A stretch of 64,000 bases of DNA, taken from positions 51,894,629 to 51,958,628 of the forward strand of contig NC_012878.2 of assembly GCF_000003195.3 (NCBI RefSeq), written 5' to 3'. Origin of the DNA: Sorghum bicolor. Taxonomy: Eukaryota > Streptophyta > Magnoliopsida > Poales > Poaceae. The notes beneath the pieces are model-generated. The model did not search any database, was not told the DNA's origin, and saw only the letters and a list, made by a program, of their open reading frames with translations. Below, one piece after another: positions 9,482 through 21,584 of this stretch (position 1 is its first letter; every line of letters begins with the position of its first letter). The position numbers were made by a program, and so were the translations under genes.

Positions 9482-12429
9482 ATGGGGGGCCGGCAGGGGT
9501 ACCTCACCCTGCCGATCTTCTCCGTGGTCGCGGCGATCGGGTACGTCTACTACACCACGGTGTTCGTGGCCGTGCCGCGGTGGCTGGGCCTGTCCACGGC
9601 TGCGGGGGTAGCCAACGCCACCGCGTTCACTGCGCTAGCAGCCGCCTGCCTCGCCACCTACGCCGTCGCCGTGCGCAGGGACCCCGGGCGGGTGCCCCCG
9701 GGCTTCGTGCCCGACGTCGAGGACGCCGAGAGCACCGTTCACGAGATCAAGCGCAAGGTGCGTTGGCGTTGCGTTGCCCCCCGCTCCCCCCTCTATCTGG
9801 CTCCCTTGCTCCCCTGGGTTCGGCGGGCGGGCCTCGGTTCGCTGTTAGGTGTTGGGGTGTTGTTTTGGATCTGCGGGTGGGAGGGGGGCCTGTTGCTTCA
9901 AAATTTCCTACCGTTCGGGAAGCTTCCTCAAAGATGAGAAAATGCGATTCTGATGCAGCTTGGTCAGTATTTTTGGATAGTTTTGGTACATATGATTCTA
10001 TATTTGCCACCGTTCATTTGAAACTTAGGAAACTTATTCAAAGTCGAGCAAATGCGATTCAGACGCACCTTGGTTGATAATTTTGGACCATTTTGGGCGC
10101 AAATAGTTCTGCTCTAGAATTTTCCAACTAATAGCTGGGACATTGGTAGGTGGTCGTGTTACAAGTAGATAATTTAGATTCGAGAGTTGAGCCATCTAGG
10201 AGGAGCTAAATTATCTGCCAAACAGGCCCTTAGTAGACGATTGCTCGTTTCTAGCTTCAGTAACTTCAAAGTGAATGCTCACTGCATTGCCAGATTAGTC
10301 TGTCATAAAAAAGATGAGGAAGGGAGAGGGTAACCTGAGTTGAGCACATTCTTTTAATTTGGAAAAATCATAGGCCAGGCCATCAGGCCCTGTTTAGTTT
10401 CCCACCCAAAATTTTTTCATCCATCCCATCGAATCTTTGGATATATGCATGGAACATTAAATGTACATAAAAAAATAAACTAATTACACAGTTTGGTTGA
10501 AAATCACGAGACGAATCTTTTAAGCCTAGTTACTCCATGATTAGCCTTAAGTGCTACAGTAACCCACATGTGCTAATGACAGATTAATTATACTTAATAG
10601 ATTTGTCTTGCAGTTTCCTGACGAGCTATGTAATTTGTTTTTTTATTAGTTTCTAAAAACCTCTCCCGACATCCTTCCGACATATCCGATGTGACATCCA
10701 AAATTTTTTTTATCTTCGATCTAAACAGGGCCAACTCTCTTGCTTGTATCTGACAAAAGCAGTTTCCCATCAGTATGTTTCACAACATCTCTACTTTTGC
10801 AGGGTGGTGACTTGAGATATTGTCAGAAATGTTGCCACTATAAACCTCCACGTGCACACCATTGCCGTGTTTGCAAGAGATGTGTTCTAAAAATGGTGCT
10901 GCTAGTGTTAATTCTGTGATTCCATTCCTCTAACTGCTCTCCAGTTTCGTATTTTCACCTAATTCACATGCGCAGGACCATCATTGCATTTGGATTAATA
11001 ACTGTGTTGGACATGAGAACTACAAGATTTTCTTGGTCTTTGTATTGTATGCTGTGGTTGCAAGCTTCTATGCATTGGTAAGTGAGTTTCTTTGATTTAC
11101 TCTAGCAAATCATGTTTCCTGAGGCTTAGTGCATTACAAAGTTTCATTTTGATATCAGATTCTGATCATAGGGAGCGTTTTGCACAGTGTTCCTAAAGAT
11201 GAGCAGCCAGGCAGCGATTCTTCTCGAACATCCATTGTGAGTACTCTGGGAATGTCTACAGAAGTTGCTAGCTTGTTGTATTTTAATCTGAACGATTGCC
11301 AATTTTGAAGAACTTATCGAATTGGCAGATTATCTGTGGGGTCATTCTTTCTCCATTAGCGTTAGCGTTGGCAGTGCTCTTGGGCTGGCATATTTACCTC
11401 ATATTACAGAATAAAACTACAATTGAGGTTTGTGGCTTAAGATTTTTCTCTTTATATCGGACAGTACTCTTGTTTGTAGAAGTTCAAGATTGTCATTAAT
11501 GGCTTGCAGTACCATGAAGGAGTTAGAGCAATGTGGTTGGCAGAAAAAGGTGGAGATCTCTATCATCATCCATATGACCTTGGTGTCTATGAGAATCTTA
11601 TTTCAGTAAGAACTATTTACAATGCTATTCTGTGGTTCTATGAGAGCATAAATGTTGCACATATTCAATTCAAGTGCAAAATGAAATTAGCCCAATACTT
11701 TACTAAGGAATAAGGTTAATGACAATTTATAATCTTCCTATCATCCGTCTAAAGATGTCAACAAATTGGGATTGACCTTTTGCTAGCCATAACCTGGATG
11801 TTCAACCCAATCTATTCAGGAGAAAGAAACAAGATGGAGACATAACATGGAAAATGATTTTACCAATATTTGATATGTTATGCTGCTAGCATTCATTTTA
11901 ATAGTCAAGTATTTCATACTTCATTTTTCTTTTCCATTTGATATTTTAGAATTGCGCATGCTACCCATTCGGATTTATTAAGCAAGAAGGAATGAATTAA
12001 CCTTGTATCAAATAATATAAGGATCATGGCACATCGTTAAACTTGTTTGTTCCCTAAACAACCAGTTGTGCCTGATGAAGGAAGAGGTTGGACTCTTAAA
12101 TTGTTGTAAATATTAAATTGAACAATGAGCATATGCATAACTCTTCAAATATTATAGCATCAAATAAAAATGATCACTTTGCAGCATCCACAACATCAAA
12201 CAAAAAAGAACATGGAGTAACACATTTATGGTATACTACCTTAGTTGCTTTCAACTTGCTCACGGTTGGCATCGCTTTCTATTAAAATGTTGTTCCACTG
12301 CTTCCTGGTTGTTCGCAGGTTCTGGGGCCTAACATATTTTGCTGGCTCTGCCCTGTATTGAATACTGTTGGAAATGGCCTCCGGTACCGTACATCCTATG
12401 ATATTCCGATATCTACGCCACCAATGTGA
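9482..12429 (+). CDS. DHHC-type protein S-acyltransferase (PAT15/PAT16-like), seven exons
   Basis: Exons 9482-9757, 10803-10895, 10976-11077, 11159-11236, 11329-11427, 11510-11605 and 12319-12429 are all phase 0 with GT-AG borders. They give 284 aa. The enzyme would palmitoylate protein cysteines at internal or plasma membranes. Seen: two N-terminal membrane helices (about 6-30 and 45-65), a Cys-rich zinc domain ([22 protein letters not shown], residues 99-120), and catalytic DHHC at 124-127 followed by [13 protein letters not shown]. Two more helices lie about 143-165 and 185-212, then TTIE (TTxE motif) and an Asn/Pro-rich tail. The four-helix layout and length match small plant PATs. The start at 9482 follows a GC-rich leader; an upstream in-frame codon at 9386 is not needed. 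Intron 1 holds a Tourist-like MITE (10386-10732). The promoter may reach into the MULE that ends at 9302. Confidence 0.93.
10386..10732. mobile_element. Tourist-related MITE, long variant (347 bp), in DHHC intron 1
   Basis: Ends are GGCCCTGTTTAG and CTAAACAGGGCC. It shares the phrase ctgacgagctatgtaattt and its reverse complement with the other long copy at 55810-56155, and shares terminal regions with the 240-bp family. No clear TSD was seen here. Confidence 0.75.
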
Positions 12430-13380
12430 TAACAAAAGATAGCAGCAGTCACAATAGGTAGTTGCTAATTTGTGAAAGGATTTTCCATTAAGCTGCTAGA
12501 ACGTGCTTGGTCTGAACGATTCTGTATTGGGGCAGGTCAGGGTCTTGTAACTCTGCAAGATACAGGAGATGATGACTACCACAGCCTCTCACCAGGTGTC
12601 TATCCTGAGTCGAGACACGAACTCTTAACCATGTTTTTTTTTATTTCATTCACATACTTGATAAAATTCAATCTGCCTCGCTTGTAATCTGGAGTAGGCT
12701 GTTCTTACCAAAAAAAAGAAGCACTGTAATTCTGTTGTAAAGTTCATGTGTTTGAGAGATGAGAGCCATGTAATGTAGCCAGAGGTCATGAAAACCATTT
12801 TTCCCAGATTATTTGTGTACATTTGTTTAGAATGGAATGTGACATCTGATGTACTTTTGCATGCTTGAGCTATACTACTGTATAAGTAAGCACTAGACAT
12901 TGGTGCGTCGTGCCCCGTCCGGAGAGCTTATTGATTGAGGGCTGCCTGACTTACGATTTTCCGTGTAAATCCTAAACCCTGGGGATGCTGTCTGGACACG
13001 TACATATTTGCCTTGTAAATGAAAATAGGGAATCCTGGTCAGCTAGCTATGTAGACTTAACACACTCCGTAGTACAGTTCCAATATTTGACATCCATGTA
13101 CAAAACATGCAGCTAGATTATCGAACACGAACTGACCAACATGTCATCTCAAATCAGACATGCTATCCCATATCAGCAGCCACGCCAATATGTAATGCAT
13201 ACCATACGATTCGTGATCCACGTAGACACCAAATATTATTCATACTTCGCTCTTTTCGATACATGCCAGGCAGGAGCAAGGGTACAACATCAAGCATAGT
13301 ACCAGCAAGTGACGTGCAGTTTGAGGATGCTCCCACAATTATTTTCTAGGTTATACAATAGTCAGCAGCAGCGTTGTAAT
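12430..13380. other. DHHC 3' UTR and intergenic spacer to FKBP20-1
   Basis: The two genes converge here. After the DHHC stop the sequence is transcript-like (about 12430-12900, with an aatgaaaat tract), then AT-rich spacer. Small open frames at 12472-12687 and 13107-13349 have no recognisable domain. Confidence 0.5.
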
Positions 13381-14716
13381 CTATTTTCCCTTTCCTTTTC
13401 CCTTCCCCTTCTTCGCATCAAGCTTTGCTTGTACCCGGGCTGCTGCAGCGGCTTTTGCTTCCTCCCTCTTCTTTTTCTCTTCTTCTTTGGTAGCAGCAGC
13501 TAGCTCTCGTTGCTTCTTAAGTTCCCTGCCCAGATTTATGTATCTATTACTTTATGATCACTATATAATTCTTGGACTCTGATCAAATGAACAAACTATA
13601 TTTGATTACAAGGTGGATACAGCATTGTGATTTCTACCTCTCAACATTACATTGTCATCAAGAGCTCACTCGAGGACACATGTGCAGTTGTAAATTGTAT
13701 AATAACTGAATTTTTCTGTGCTAAATGTTAGGAGATGTCTTACTCAAGTCTGGCTTTCTCATCAGATGCACTCCCCACACTTGAACCTTTCCTCGGCCTG
13801 CAAGCTAATAGCTCCACCTCAAAAATAAGGGTTGCACTACATAAACGAAGAACCAACAGTTACCAACATTATTAAATTGGGGAAACACAAGTTACCAATT
13901 CAAAGAAAGGTGACAGAGGAACTCACTTAGGAGGTATCTCTGGTGGTGAGCCTGCAGCTCCGTATGCATATTCTGACTTGCATGTAATTTTTGCAACCTC
14001 GCCAACCTTCAATTTTTGGATATGCCAAACCATGTTAGACAGAAATGGTGAAGACCACACCAGAAACTCGAACATTTACACACCTTCATAGTTCTTAAGG
14101 CTATATCCCATGCCTTGATGACAGCCCCTTGTCCAATTTCAAATGAGAAAATAGAGTTGTCTTCATGGGTGGTATCAAAAACTTCACCAGTCTCAGCAAG
14201 TGTACCTTCATAATGAACTATAGACAAGGTACAAAGATAAATGTTCATATTTATATGACTTTATTCGGTATACATTATCTTCATAATGAACTATAGACAA
14301 GGTACAAAGATAAATGTTCATATTTATATGACTTTATTCGGTATACATTATCTGAAATCTTCAAATTATTTTACAGTGAATCGTGGCAATATATGAGACA
14401 GCAGGTGTTCACTTTACAACATAAAAAAAAAACATGCAGAGTTAAGTGAGGACAGAGAAGGTGAATGAAGTAATAGAACGAGTTAACACTTAACAAAGAG
14501 GAGAGCATATCATAACTCAGTTACTGGCTCAATCAAACAGAAGTAATAAAAAGATTTGCTTATGCAATGCTTGCTCAAAACTCAAGATATATACAGTACT
14601 ACCATACCATCAACTAAAGGCAGGCTCTCAGACGGCGCTATAGCATCGTCTTTTGCTTTCCGGACTACTGTCTTAAGAACACCTCCATCTCCCGTTAGAT
14701 CTATCACCTCTGCCAT
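13381..14716 (-). CDS. FKBP20-1: FKBP20-1-type peptidyl-prolyl isomerase (nuclear immunophilin), five exons
   Basis: Exons on the minus strand are 14716-14608, 14217-14084, 14006-13927, 13836-13744 and 13525-13381, giving 186 aa. The predicted product starts [15 protein letters not shown] and runs through an FKBP domain (about 32-125; [52 protein letters not shown]). It ends in a Lys/Glu/Ala-rich coiled region finishing in repeated GK, a likely nuclear-localisation tail. This matches Arabidopsis FKBP20-1 (190 aa) closely from end to end. That protein and its rice relatives are reported as nuclear factors linked to pre-mRNA splicing under stress. The intron 1 acceptor and the first 12 bases of exon 2 lie inside a perfect 73-bp tandem duplication (14206-14351), so two identical acceptors compete. 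The downstream one gives the conserved protein. Confidence 0.93.
14206..14351. repeat. Perfect 73-bp tandem duplication spanning an FKBP20-1 splice acceptor
   Basis: Bases 14206-14278 and 14279-14351 are identical by eye. On the gene strand each copy ends with tgtctatag followed by exon sequence ttcattatgaag. Both copies therefore offer the same 3' splice site and 12 exon bases. Confidence 0.92.
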
Positions 14717-15132
14717 GACCTTAGCTGACCAAGGGAAATTCAGAGAGAGCAATACAAGAGCATTAGAATATTTCGGTTGGACCAATCTAGATCTACAAGC
14801 ACCGGCGGATCCAAGGCCCTGCCACGCTGGGCAGCTGGCCGGGCTCCCACGGTAGAGCAGAGACGGGAGGGGAGAGGGAGGTGCGTACGCGGGGTCGCCG
14901 GCCGGTGCGCGGAGGACGGAGGCGAGCGCGCGAGCGCGAGGCGGGAGGGGGAGCCGCTGACGCCGCCGCCGAGCCTGGGACTGCCCCTCCGTCGCTGAGG
15001 GCCCGAGCCTGAGCGCCGCTGAGCCGGAGTGGGGGAAGGAGGAGAAGATTGGAGCGTCAGCGCTGCGAGGAAGGGTAAAGACTAGATCCAAAAGCTTTTT
15101 TTTTTCGGATTTGGCTACTTTACATTTGTATA
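14717..15132 (-). promoter_or_regulatory. FKBP20-1 5' leader and promoter region
   Basis: 14717-15080 is GC-rich and precedes the FKBP20-1 start on the minus strand, fitting a 5' UTR/promoter CpG-rich block. No clear TATA box was seen. The open frame continuing upstream of the start has no conserved content. Beyond 15080 the DNA turns AT-rich and repetitive. Confidence 0.5.
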
Positions 15133-15362
15133 CTCCATCCCAAATTATAAAACGTTTGACTTTTTTATCTCAAGTTTGACCACTTATCTTATTTAAAAAA
15201 AATTATACAAATAAAGTCAAATTTAAGTTATTCTTGTAAAACTTTTATTAATAAGCCAAGCCACGACAAAAAAGTAAAATTTTACACAAATTTTTGAATA
15301 AGATGAATAGTCAAATTTAGTGTCAAAAAAGTCAAACGTCTTATAATTTGGGATGGATTAAG
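15133..15362. mobile_element. Stowaway-like MITE (230 bp), TSD TA
   Basis: Ends ctccatcccaaattataaaa / ttataatttgggatggattaag form a terminal inverted repeat of the CTCCCTCCGTCCC type. It is flanked by TA at 15131-15132 and 15363-15364. Its interior (aaatttttgaataagat...) is shared with the split copy in the F3'H intron. Confidence 0.85.
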
Positions 15363-15368
15363 TATTTG

Positions 15369-15542
15369 GTAATTATTGTCCAACCATAGACTAACTAAAT
15401 CAAAAGATTCATCTTAAAAATTATAGATAAATTGTGCAATTAGTTATTTTTTATCTACATTTAATGCTCAATGCATGTCGTAATATTCGATGTGACGAAG
15501 AATCTTATTTTTTTCGGATTTTTGGTGTAACTAAACAAGGCC
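15369..15542. mobile_element. Truncated Tourist-like MITE
   Basis: The right end (taactaaacaaggcc) and interior family phrases (attgtgcaattagttat, atcgatgtgacgaagaatctt-like text) are present. The left terminal repeat is missing where it meets the Stowaway element. Confidence 0.7.
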
Positions 15543-17080
15543 TACGGAGAAGACTATGCGGTGCGTGTGTTTGTGTGATGATTGAACATAAAAACCTATA
15601 AAATCTCTTTTCTCTTTGTTTCCTTTTTTTTTGAGCAACTTTTATTTCTTTTTTATTTCTAATATCTTTTAACAAACTAGCACCTATATAATCAATATCT
15701 ATATATCTAAAATAACATATTTACAAGCAATTTTGTGAATCCACATCGGTCTCTGTTATCCTCTATTGACCCCACGTATTTATAATTAAATTTCTTACCC
15801 CAACTGGAAGACTGATTTTAAACCTTGGCTAATGTCCATTGGGCTTTCTAGGCTCCTGCCATGATTTCACGATGAATTAAACAGATAGCTTGAGAATTGA
15901 AGATTTAGCGAGAGAAGAAAAATGAGGACGAAGAATAAAGATAGATTTCTTTGAGGTTTTAGAGTTTCAATTTTTCATTACAAGATACAATGGCCTCAAA
16001 TGCTTTATACCTGCCGGATTTATACCATAACACTCATTAATTCACCACCAACTTACACCACTACGGCTTAGATGTTAACATTACCCCACCTTAATCGATG
16101 TCATTTGCTCTGTTGCCAAATGCGTAACGATACTCTTGATCCTTCTTGCCCTCTCCCTCATGGCCTTGACATTGCTTTTCCCTTGAAAAGTTGGTTATCC
16201 CCAAGCAATAGTGGATGAAAATCGTCTCGGAAGATCGTGAACTTCCTCCCATGACATCAAGGTTGGTGAGTGATCATCAAACCACTGCACCTAAATTTGT
16301 GATTGTAAAGATGTCCCTTTATATATATCATATGATGAGATGGACAAAGAATCATGTGGAACCAAAGTGATATCATTATCTTTTTAAATTCTAGTAGCAA
16401 GACACGCAGGAAAATCTTCTATTACGGATCTTGTATGTCTCCAAAACCGTGGGAGTGTGAAGGTGGCAATTGCAAGGCACACTCTGATGATGTTACTCTC
16501 TCCGTCCATGAAAGAGTCAATTTTTAAAGTTGTTTTAAGTCAAACTTTTTAAACTTTGACCAAATTTTTAGAAAAAAATGCTAAGATTTATGATATCAAA
16601 CTAGTATAATTAGATTCATCACAGAATATATTTTTATATGATGCGCATTTCATGTCATAGATGTTGTTACTTTTTTCTATAAAGTTAGTCAAATTTAAAA
16701 AAGTTTGACTGATATAGATTCTAGGAATTGATTAGAAAGTAAAAAGAATCATTAGCCGGTCCAGTAGTTGACTGATACATATATTATATGTAGTATATAT
16801 ACCGATACACTGTACGTCTGTACACACTAGCAATGTCCAGCAGGAAAACAAAAAGGTGTAACCAAAGAATCGTAAAAAAGAATCACGCAACAACACACAC
16901 CACCCAATAAACTTGCTTTACGGATTTTGTATGTCTCCAAAACACGGTGCGGCAACAAAATCAGACATCGTCACAAAATGGGGTATTCCACGGGTCAATC
17001 GAAGTCCGTTTCCGCTACCGCCACAAGACGCGTGCATTGCACGGATCAAAACCTCCGCAGAACAATTGTGTCGGATCCGA
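15543..17080. other. Intergenic, with decayed retroelement and MITE sequence
   Basis: 15880-16480 resembles a degraded LTR-retroelement fragment (a tract rich in 'ccaccttaatcgatgtca'-like text), without borders. About 16498-16735 looks like a diverged Stowaway/Mariner MITE (ctctctccgtccatgaaagag at one end, AT-rich core). No coding sequence was seen. Confidence 0.4.
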
Positions 17081-17085
17081 GTGTA

Positions 17086-19253
17086 TCAACACCTGGGGAT
17101 ATCGGACGGCGGAGGCGGCAGCTTCTGGTTGGGCAGCGGCCCGTCGTTGACGAGCCACGCCATTGCCAGACCCCAGCTGAGGTGCACGTCCAGGTGGCAA
17201 TGCATGATCCACACGCCGGGGTTGTCGGCAACGAAGCGGATGGCGACCCAGCCGGCGGTGGGCACGCTGATGGTGTTCCGCTGCACCGGGTCGACGAGGT
17301 TGTACTTGGCCGTGTCGTTGCCGGCGTCGTAGTTGCCGAACCCCTGGCCGACGACGAAGAAGTCGTAGCCGTGCAGGTGCAGCGGGTGGCTCTCGGCGCC
17401 CAAAATGCTGGTGTCCTGCAGCACCACCTCGACGGTGGTGTTGAAGCTGAGCGGCACCACCCTGGTGCCGTGCGTGACGAACGTGTTGTTGGGCGGCGTC
17501 CCCGTGTAGTTGAACGGCGTCGGCGGCACCCCGGGGAAGTTGGCCGTGAGCACGCCGCTGTACCGCCGCTGGTAGTGCGCCTGGAGGAGCGACGTCTTGG
17601 GCATGGTGAACGACACGTTGTTCATGGTCGCCGCGAACCTGGTGCCGTTGGGCCCCTGGCACGTCCCGTTCACCCTGCTCTGGCACGGGTCGGCGCCGAG
17701 CCCGACGGCGAAGAAGAACCTCCGGTCCACCGTCCGCGGCACCAGCGCCGGGTACTGCGCGCTCGCGAGGCTCCGGAACTTCGCCGAGAAGTTGGCCACC
17801 GCGCCTGTGTCGTTGTACAGCGGCAGCGCGGGGAGCGGGAGGTTCCGGAGCGCCGCGGCGCTCTGCGGCGGCGCGCCGTAGTACTCGAGGACGGCGATGG
17901 CCGTGGTGTTGTCGAACGTGCCGACCGTGTTGGTGTAGGGCGCGACGGCGATGGCGTAGGCGGCGGTCGAGGAAGGGGCGGTCGCGGCGGCCGCGGTGAG
18001 GAGCACGTCCATGGTCTGCCCCGGCGAGATGACCAGCGTGTCGGCCGTGAACGGCTTCACGTAGCTGGCGTCCGCCTGCACCACCGTCAGCGTGTGGTTG
18101 GCGACCGCGAAGAAGAGCTCGTCGTTGAGCGCCGCGTTCACGAGCCGCAGCAGGTACGTCTTGCCGGGCTTGACCCTCAGCTTGAACGTGTCGCCGGCGC
18201 CGCCGCCGGAGCAGTTGTAGGTCGGGCCAGGCAGGCCGTTGAAGGTGTAGGCGTCGGAGACGTTCGGCCCACCGCCGGTCTGCAGCGCCTGCTTGATGAC
18301 GGCCTCCGGGTCGGCGTTGAACCACTCGCCGAGCATGAGGGGCACTTCGGCGTGGGGCTTGGGGAACGGGTAGGGGACGCCGCGCGGCGGGAGGATGACG
18401 AGCGGGCCGTAGAGCGTGGCGCGGAGCCAGGAGAAGTGCGCGTGCCACCACAGCGTGCCGCGCTGCCCCACGATGCGGAAGTCGTAGGCGTAGCTCTGCC
18501 CGGGACGGATCGGGCACTGCGTGATGAACGACGGACCGTCCGACCACCCGCTGCGCAGCTGCCGGACGCCGTGCCTGCATATGCATGGTGGTGGTGCGAG
18601 CAAGTAAGTAAGCGCCGGCGGTGGCGTCAAGCAACGATGATCGATCGACAACAAAATGCGTGAACGTGACATGTGTGTGTCGAAACGGGTAAGCTAAGCA
18701 GGGTTGCCCGTGGATCGGGACACATGCATGGATGCAGATCGATCAGAAATTCAATACGTAAGTACCAGTGGAACGTGACGTTGTTGTTGATGTTATTGTG
18801 GACCTGCACCACGAGGCGGTCGCCCTCGCGCACGACGATCCTCGGCCCCGGGAACCGGCCGTTCACCGTGGGGATGCTCTTCGTCACGCACAGCCGCGTC
18901 ACCGTTGCCATCGTCACCTGTAAAAAAAGCACGCACAGGCGGCGGCGGCGGCCATTTGTCAGTCAATTAACTTGTGTGTGCCTGTGGTGCAGCTGCCAGC
19001 TGAGACACGCACTCAAATAAAAACATGCATTCAGCTGAGACATGCCATTTGTCAGTCAATTAACTTGTGTGTGCCTGTGATGATAGATGGCTAGCTAGAC
19101 TGCATTGCACATTGGACGACGACACCGGATGCGTACATTGAACGTGTAGCGGCGGGTGCGAGCAGCGGCGAGCTCCGGCAAGGCGACGAGGACCACGAGG
19201 GCGACGGTGAGAAAGAGGCACGCAGGGGAGAGTCGACGACGACCGCCAGCCAT
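17086..19253 (-). CDS. Laccase (secreted multicopper oxidase), three exons
   Basis: Exons on the minus strand are 19253-19137, 18917-18766 and 18574-17086, giving 585 aa. Laccases oxidise phenolics in the apoplast, for example monolignols during lignification. Seen: a signal peptide (residues 1-31, a leucine/valine core ending AAA), then three cupredoxin domains with all four copper signatures: HWHG (His89, His91), WWHAH (His134, His136), HPLHLHG near residue 490, and [12 protein letters not shown] (His548, Cys549, His550, His554; axial position Leu559). There are many N-glycosylation sites. The C terminus is DIPRC. Exon 2 is 152 bp, the size typical of plant laccases, but everything after it is one 1,489-bp exon where many laccases have several. 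The C-terminal text recalls rice laccase-12/13. A TATA box lies about 125 bp upstream. Confidence 0.95.
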
Positions 19254-19376
19254 TGCTAGCTCTCGTTCTCGCCTTGCTGCTCGATCTGCTCAATCTCTGA
19301 AGCAAGAAAAGTTCAGAGAAAGAGAGATCGATCTAACTGGCCTGGTGGTGAGTGGCATGAGTAGGGCTCGAGTGGC

Positions 19377-19382
19377 TATATA
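19377..19382 (-). promoter_or_regulatory. TATA box of the laccase gene
   Basis: TATATA within ggctatataaac on the plus strand reads gtttatatagcc on the gene strand. It lies 124 bp before the laccase ATG at 19253, a normal distance allowing for a leader of about 90 bases. Confidence 0.6.
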
Positions 19383-20245
19383 AACAACGGCCGCCGGTTT
19401 GCGCATGCTCGTCCCTGGTGCCGTGCATGGTAGGAGGTCACAGAGCGATAGTGGTTGGCTGGGGTTGGTGGGCGTACATAGAAAATTTGCGACCGGGCCA
19501 CTCTTGCTCGCTCCTTTCCTAGGGCTTGTGTGCGAGTGGTTGCATCCATCGATCGAACGGTACAATCGATGCAAGTTGTGATTAGATTCAATTTAGAAAC
19601 ATCAGAAGCTAACGCTCGGAGAGGAATATATATGTATGTTAATTATTAAGCTTTGCATTTAATTTGGATGCCTATTTTTACTGTTCTGTTAGCTAGCAGT
19701 AGCTAGATTAGGTAGCTCTCACCAAAACGCAGACCTCTCATGTCGTGGAAAATATCAATATCGTTTTCACGTAAAGGCGCGTAGAGTTTCAGTTAAGCTT
19801 ATATAGGTAAAAAATGAGATGTTGAGCTCACGCAATATTGTTACTACTACCAGATAAGTTGGTTAGTTGACTCATCACCAAGTGCCAATGCCCAAACTAC
19901 AAGTAAACTGTTTGTCTGCATGAACACATGACACGCTCTTTCTTTTTCAGAAATTACATCTGTTATTTTATTTAAAAAATCATACTTTTTTTTATATGTT
20001 TTGACCCAACAACACTTATAAAAATTTAGAAAATAACTAGATCGAATTTTCATATGTGTTTAACCATATTGGTTATGTAGCAATAAATGATAGTGCATAT
20101 CTTGTGAAAATTATGGTAAAAATATAACTTTGGAGACAACCACAATACAAGCATGTCTTGTATTCATGAACAGAAAGAGTACTGCAGCATCCCGATGCTA
20201 ATTGCATCCAAAGATGATCTGGTGTCAATATATATATATATATAT
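19383..20245. other. Laccase upstream region and intergenic DNA
   Basis: Presumed distal laccase promoter (to about 19600), then AT-rich intergenic DNA ending in a (TA)n run at 20228-20247, into which the LTR retrotransposon inserted. No gene recognised. Confidence 0.4.
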
Positions 20246-20250
20246 ATGCC

Positions 20251-20709
20251 TGTGGGGGTATAAACCCCTATACCCTTACGGCTAGACTTGGGTCAGGAGG
20301 CTTGGCCCATTACGAGACGAGTTCAAGGCTTGATTCGACAGCTTGGAGTTTTGCGCAAGGAAACAAGATGTGGAGATCAAGCAGGATTCTAGTCGGTTAG
20401 AATAGGAATTGATATCGAATTATCCATGGCAATTGTAACCGACTAGGATTAGTTTCTAGATCTGTAACCCTGCCCTCCAGACTATATAAGGAGGGGCAAG
20501 GGACCCCCCTAGGACAGATTATCTCTCAACACAATCCAATACAACCAGACGCAGGACGTAGGTATTACGCCAACTCGGCGGCCGAACCTGGATAAAAAGC
20601 TTGTCCGTGTCTTGCGTCACCATCGAGTTCGTAGTTTGCGCACCGTCTACCGATAAACTACTACCGTGGGTATACCCCAAGGTAGACTGCCGACTAGCTT
20701 TCGTCGACA
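20251..20709 (+). repeat. 5' LTR of the 2.9-kb retrotransposon
   Basis: 459 bp, TG...CA, with the TATA motif near 20494. It differs from the 3' LTR at about five positions. Confidence 0.9.
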
Positions 20710-20710
20710 G

Positions 20711-20728
20711 TGGCGCGCCAGGTAGGGG
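20711..20728 (+). other. Primer-binding-site-like sequence of the 2.9-kb element
   Basis: tggcgcgccaggtagggg starts two bases after the 5' LTR, where a tRNA primer would anneal. I did not identify the tRNA. Confidence 0.6.
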
Positions 20729-21584
20729 GTGTGCGTACAGCTCTCCCGACGAACAAGATGGCCATCATCCCCGACTTCGCGGCCATGGCGGGCGACTTCA
20801 CGTTCACCGTCAGCTTCAACAACTTCACCGCTATGACCACGGAGGAGGTGTAAATCCGATCTGCGCCAACCACTTCTTCATCGACGTCGGCGGCGGCTTC
20901 AACCACGCTGGCTACGACTCCGACTACTCCAGCAACGTCTCCGACCACGCCGACAACGCGTCACCCGCTTCCCTGCTACAAAGAGAGGCAGATCGACAAC
21001 ACCGACCTGCTCGGGCCATCGACCAAATTGTTTAGCCTACTTGCTCTGACCACCAGTCGCAATAATAATCGCCGCGAAGAACGACGCTACGACAACAGCG
21101 ACCACCGTCATGACAAGTCGAAAAGCTCGAGGGCCGGACAATTTTGTCGTCACCGACTAGACTTTCATCCAAAGATAAGTACACTTCTAATATCTTATTT
21201 ATTTTTGGCATAATATTTTTTATTATCATTCAAAAAAAACTTTTTATTTAGCCACACTAGTTTTTTCTCCTACACGAGCTTTCCAGAGCCGGTACTGTCT
21301 CCGACTCCTCCCTACACGTGCACGAGATCCGCCCTCTGCGTTCCGGGTGGTCGGCAGTAGCTCTCTGGCGAGGCTGACAATCCCACGCGTGTCTAGGTTC
21401 CGCACCTCATGCTGATTGTTGGCTAGACCAGAGCTGGTACAAGCTCTAGGATGAATTAACTACTTGTGCTAATTTTATAACAAAAAATCTAAAACTTATC
21501 TCAGTACTGATTTTTATCTAAAGTTTATTTATACATCATGTACTACCTATTCTTTATATTTATTTTTCAGGGGTTTGGCCCAGT

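Noticed and set aside
16927..18663. 578-codon plus-strand open frame
   Set aside because: It is the antisense shadow of the GC-rich laccase exon and has no domain.
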